Below are positions 5,288 to 6,086 of a DNA stretch of 6,086 nucleotides, piece by piece (position 1 is the first letter of the stretch; each line of letters opens with the position of its first letter). Source of the DNA: DATDOY01 sp035293045 (GTDB taxonomy: Bacteria > Actinomycetota > Acidimicrobiia > IMCC26256 > JACPCJ01); NCBI GenBank assembly GCA_035293045.1, contig DATDOY010000097.1:1-6086 (forward strand). Reading direction: 5' to 3'. Made by a program: the position numbers and the translations under genes. The notes below the pieces were generated by a model. It did no database searches, was not told where the DNA came from, and saw only the letters and a program-made list of their open reading frames with translations.

Positions 5288-5920
5288 ATGACGATCCTGC
5301 GTGCGCGCCCCGTCGTTGTGTTCCTGGCCCTCCTCTTTGTGACCGCGGCCTGCGACAACGGCGACGACTCGCCGGGGGACGCCGACCTGACGACGACCAG
5401 CACGCCGCAAACGTCGGAAGCCCTCGCCGACGACGGATCGCCGGAATGCGAGTCTCCCGACCCGAAGGAGGAGCGGAACGCCCAGCCGATCGAGGGCCCG
5501 GCGTTCATTCAGTGGGTGCTCACAACAGCGGAGGATTGCTCTGAGGACGTCGAGTTTGAATACGAATTGAGCACTCCCGAGACGCGACTGGGTTACGAGA
5601 TCGGGTATGCGGATGGTCCGTTCGAGGATCCGTCGGGCCGGGTGACTCCCGTGAAGGGTGATGCCTTCCTGCGGGTCGTTCTCCTGAACGGAACCACGGT
5701 TGATCTTTCGCAGGAGTCCGTGCGCGAGACCCTCGCAGGGGATCCGAAGGTCGCCGAGACAGCGCGGCTGGTCAAGGACGTGGTGATGATCACTGACTTC
5801 GAAGGGGTCTCCGAATGGGTGGTCGGACTCGACAGGGTGCGTCCGTTCCGTGTGGCGGACAGCGTTTCGCTGAACAACCGGATCAATCGAACCCTCGAGA
5901 TCACGATCAGCGCGAGCTAA
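5288..5920 (+). CDS. secreted lipoprotein with AMIN-like domain
   Basis: A 210-residue predicted lipoprotein. The signal peptide has RAR followed by a hydrophobic core (PVVVFLALLFV) and a lipobox-like TAAC, with the modified Cys at 22; Thr at -3 is less usual than Leu or Val. A low-complexity acidic/Thr linker follows (about 23-60). The globular part, about 68-208, resembles the AMIN-like domain common in actinobacterial envelope proteins: DVEFEYEL, then GYEIGYADG, a DPSGRVTPVKGDAFLRVVL block (114-132), and SEWVVGLDRVRPFRV (175-189) near the end. C54 and C84 could form a disulfide after export. The domain is thought to bind envelope polymers, but no function is known for this form. The gene diverges from the ChbG-like gene across a 26-bp gap, and its stop overlaps that of the next, convergent gene. 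The lipoprotein call is firm; the domain assignment is from recalled family patterns. Confidence 0.82.
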   Translation: MTILRARPVVVFLALLFVTAACDNGDDSPGDADLTTTSTPQTSEALADDGSPECESPDPKEERNAQPIEGPAFIQWVLTTAEDCSEDVEFEYELSTPETRLGYEIGYADGPFEDPSGRVTPVKGDAFLRVVLLNGTTVDLSQESVRETLAGDPKVAETARLVKDVVMITDFEGVSEWVVGLDRVRPFRVADSVSLNNRINRTLEITISAS

Positions 5921-6086
5921 CGACAGTCGAGGATCAGTTTCCCGCAGGTCGCGTCGGACGCCAGCAGGTCGTAGGCCGTGGCGGCCTCGTCGATGGGCAG
6001 GACTTGTTCGACGATGGGCCGCACCGTTCCGGCGGCGAGCAGCGGCAACACGTGGCCGGCGAAGGCGTGGGTGGCGGCCGCCTTCT
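5917..6086 (-). CDS. C-terminal fragment of a quinone oxidoreductase (zinc-type MDR superfamily), cut by the window edge
   Basis: The last 55 residues of a minus-strand gene are visible, with a TAG stop at 5917-5919; the start lies beyond the window. The text KAAATHAFAGHVLPLLAAGT, then VRPIVEQVLPIDEAATAYDL and LASDATCGKLILDCR, has the classic ending of NAD(P)H:quinone oxidoreductases of the medium-chain dehydrogenase/reductase superfamily: G-x-hydrophobic-RP, then a hydrophobic-D/E-EA helix, then GKLIL. These enzymes reduce quinones or enones with NADPH in the cytosol. The cofactor-binding and substrate regions are not in view, so the exact subfamily cannot be set. It converges on the lipoprotein gene with a 4-bp overlap, leaving no space for a separate terminator. 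Confidence 0.75.
   Translation of the reverse strand, partial: KAAATHAFAGHVLPLLAAGTVRPIVEQVLPIDEAATAYDLLASDATCGKLILDCR

Noticed and set aside
4440..5291. Plus-strand open frame of 283 codons opposite the ChbG-like deacetylase
   Set aside because: It is antisense to a gene with all expected metal ligands and has no recognisable domain.
4411..5508. Upstream extension of the DJ-1-like frame to 5508, making a 578-residue fusion
   Set aside because: The extra part lies over the ChbG-like gene in another frame and is Arg-rich nonsense. The DJ-1 domain begins at the ATG at 4410, which has its own ribosome binding site.

Overview
The window is high-GC (roughly two thirds G+C by eye), gene-dense DNA that looks actinobacterial. 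The best guess, by inference only, is an Acidimicrobiia-like lineage. The support is a VanW protein ending in a Thr/Pro tail, a mycothiol S-conjugate amidase (Mca)-type PIG-L hydrolase, an actinobacterial AMIN-like lipoprotein, and several start codons preceded closely by TANNNT-type -10 boxes, as in actinobacterial leaderless mRNAs. I see no rRNA, tRNA, CRISPR array, insertion sequence or phage gene. It reads as an ordinary chromosomal segment rather than a mobile island.

Layout, left to right. (1) Minus strand, 19-1833: a membrane-anchored VanW/peptidoglycan-binding protein. (2) A divergent control region, 1834-1968. (3) A plus-strand run: a small two-helix membrane protein (1969-2283), the Mca-like Zn amidase (2318-3244) and a small SCP2-like lipid-binding-fold protein (3308-3703). 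The first gap is 34 bp and the second 63 bp, so the three could be co-transcribed. (4) A perfect 22-bp inverted repeat with a 5-nt loop at 3722-3770, exactly between convergent genes. (5) A minus-strand pair transcribed right to left: a ChbG/YdjC-type carbohydrate deacetylase (4425-5261), then a DJ-1/PfpI isonitrile-hydratase-like protein (3772-4410), 14 bp apart with a clear ribosome binding site. (6) A 26-bp divergent gap, 5262-5287, carrying two candidate face-to-face leaderless promoters. (7) A plus-strand lipoprotein with an AMIN-like domain (5288-5920). (8) The C-terminal end of a minus-strand quinone oxidoreductase (5917 to the window edge), whose stop overlaps the lipoprotein stop.

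No single pathway joins all the genes. Cell-envelope roles (VanW protein, small membrane protein, lipoprotein) alternate with small-molecule enzymes (Mca-like amidase, ChbG-like deacetylase, DJ-1 hydratase-like, quinone reductase). A plausible common thread for several of the enzymes is handling of electrophiles and xenobiotics, but this is inference. I do not see a convincing previously undescribed system. The most notable items are the long perfect palindrome, the very compact divergent promoter, and the deacetylase plus DJ-1 gene pair.
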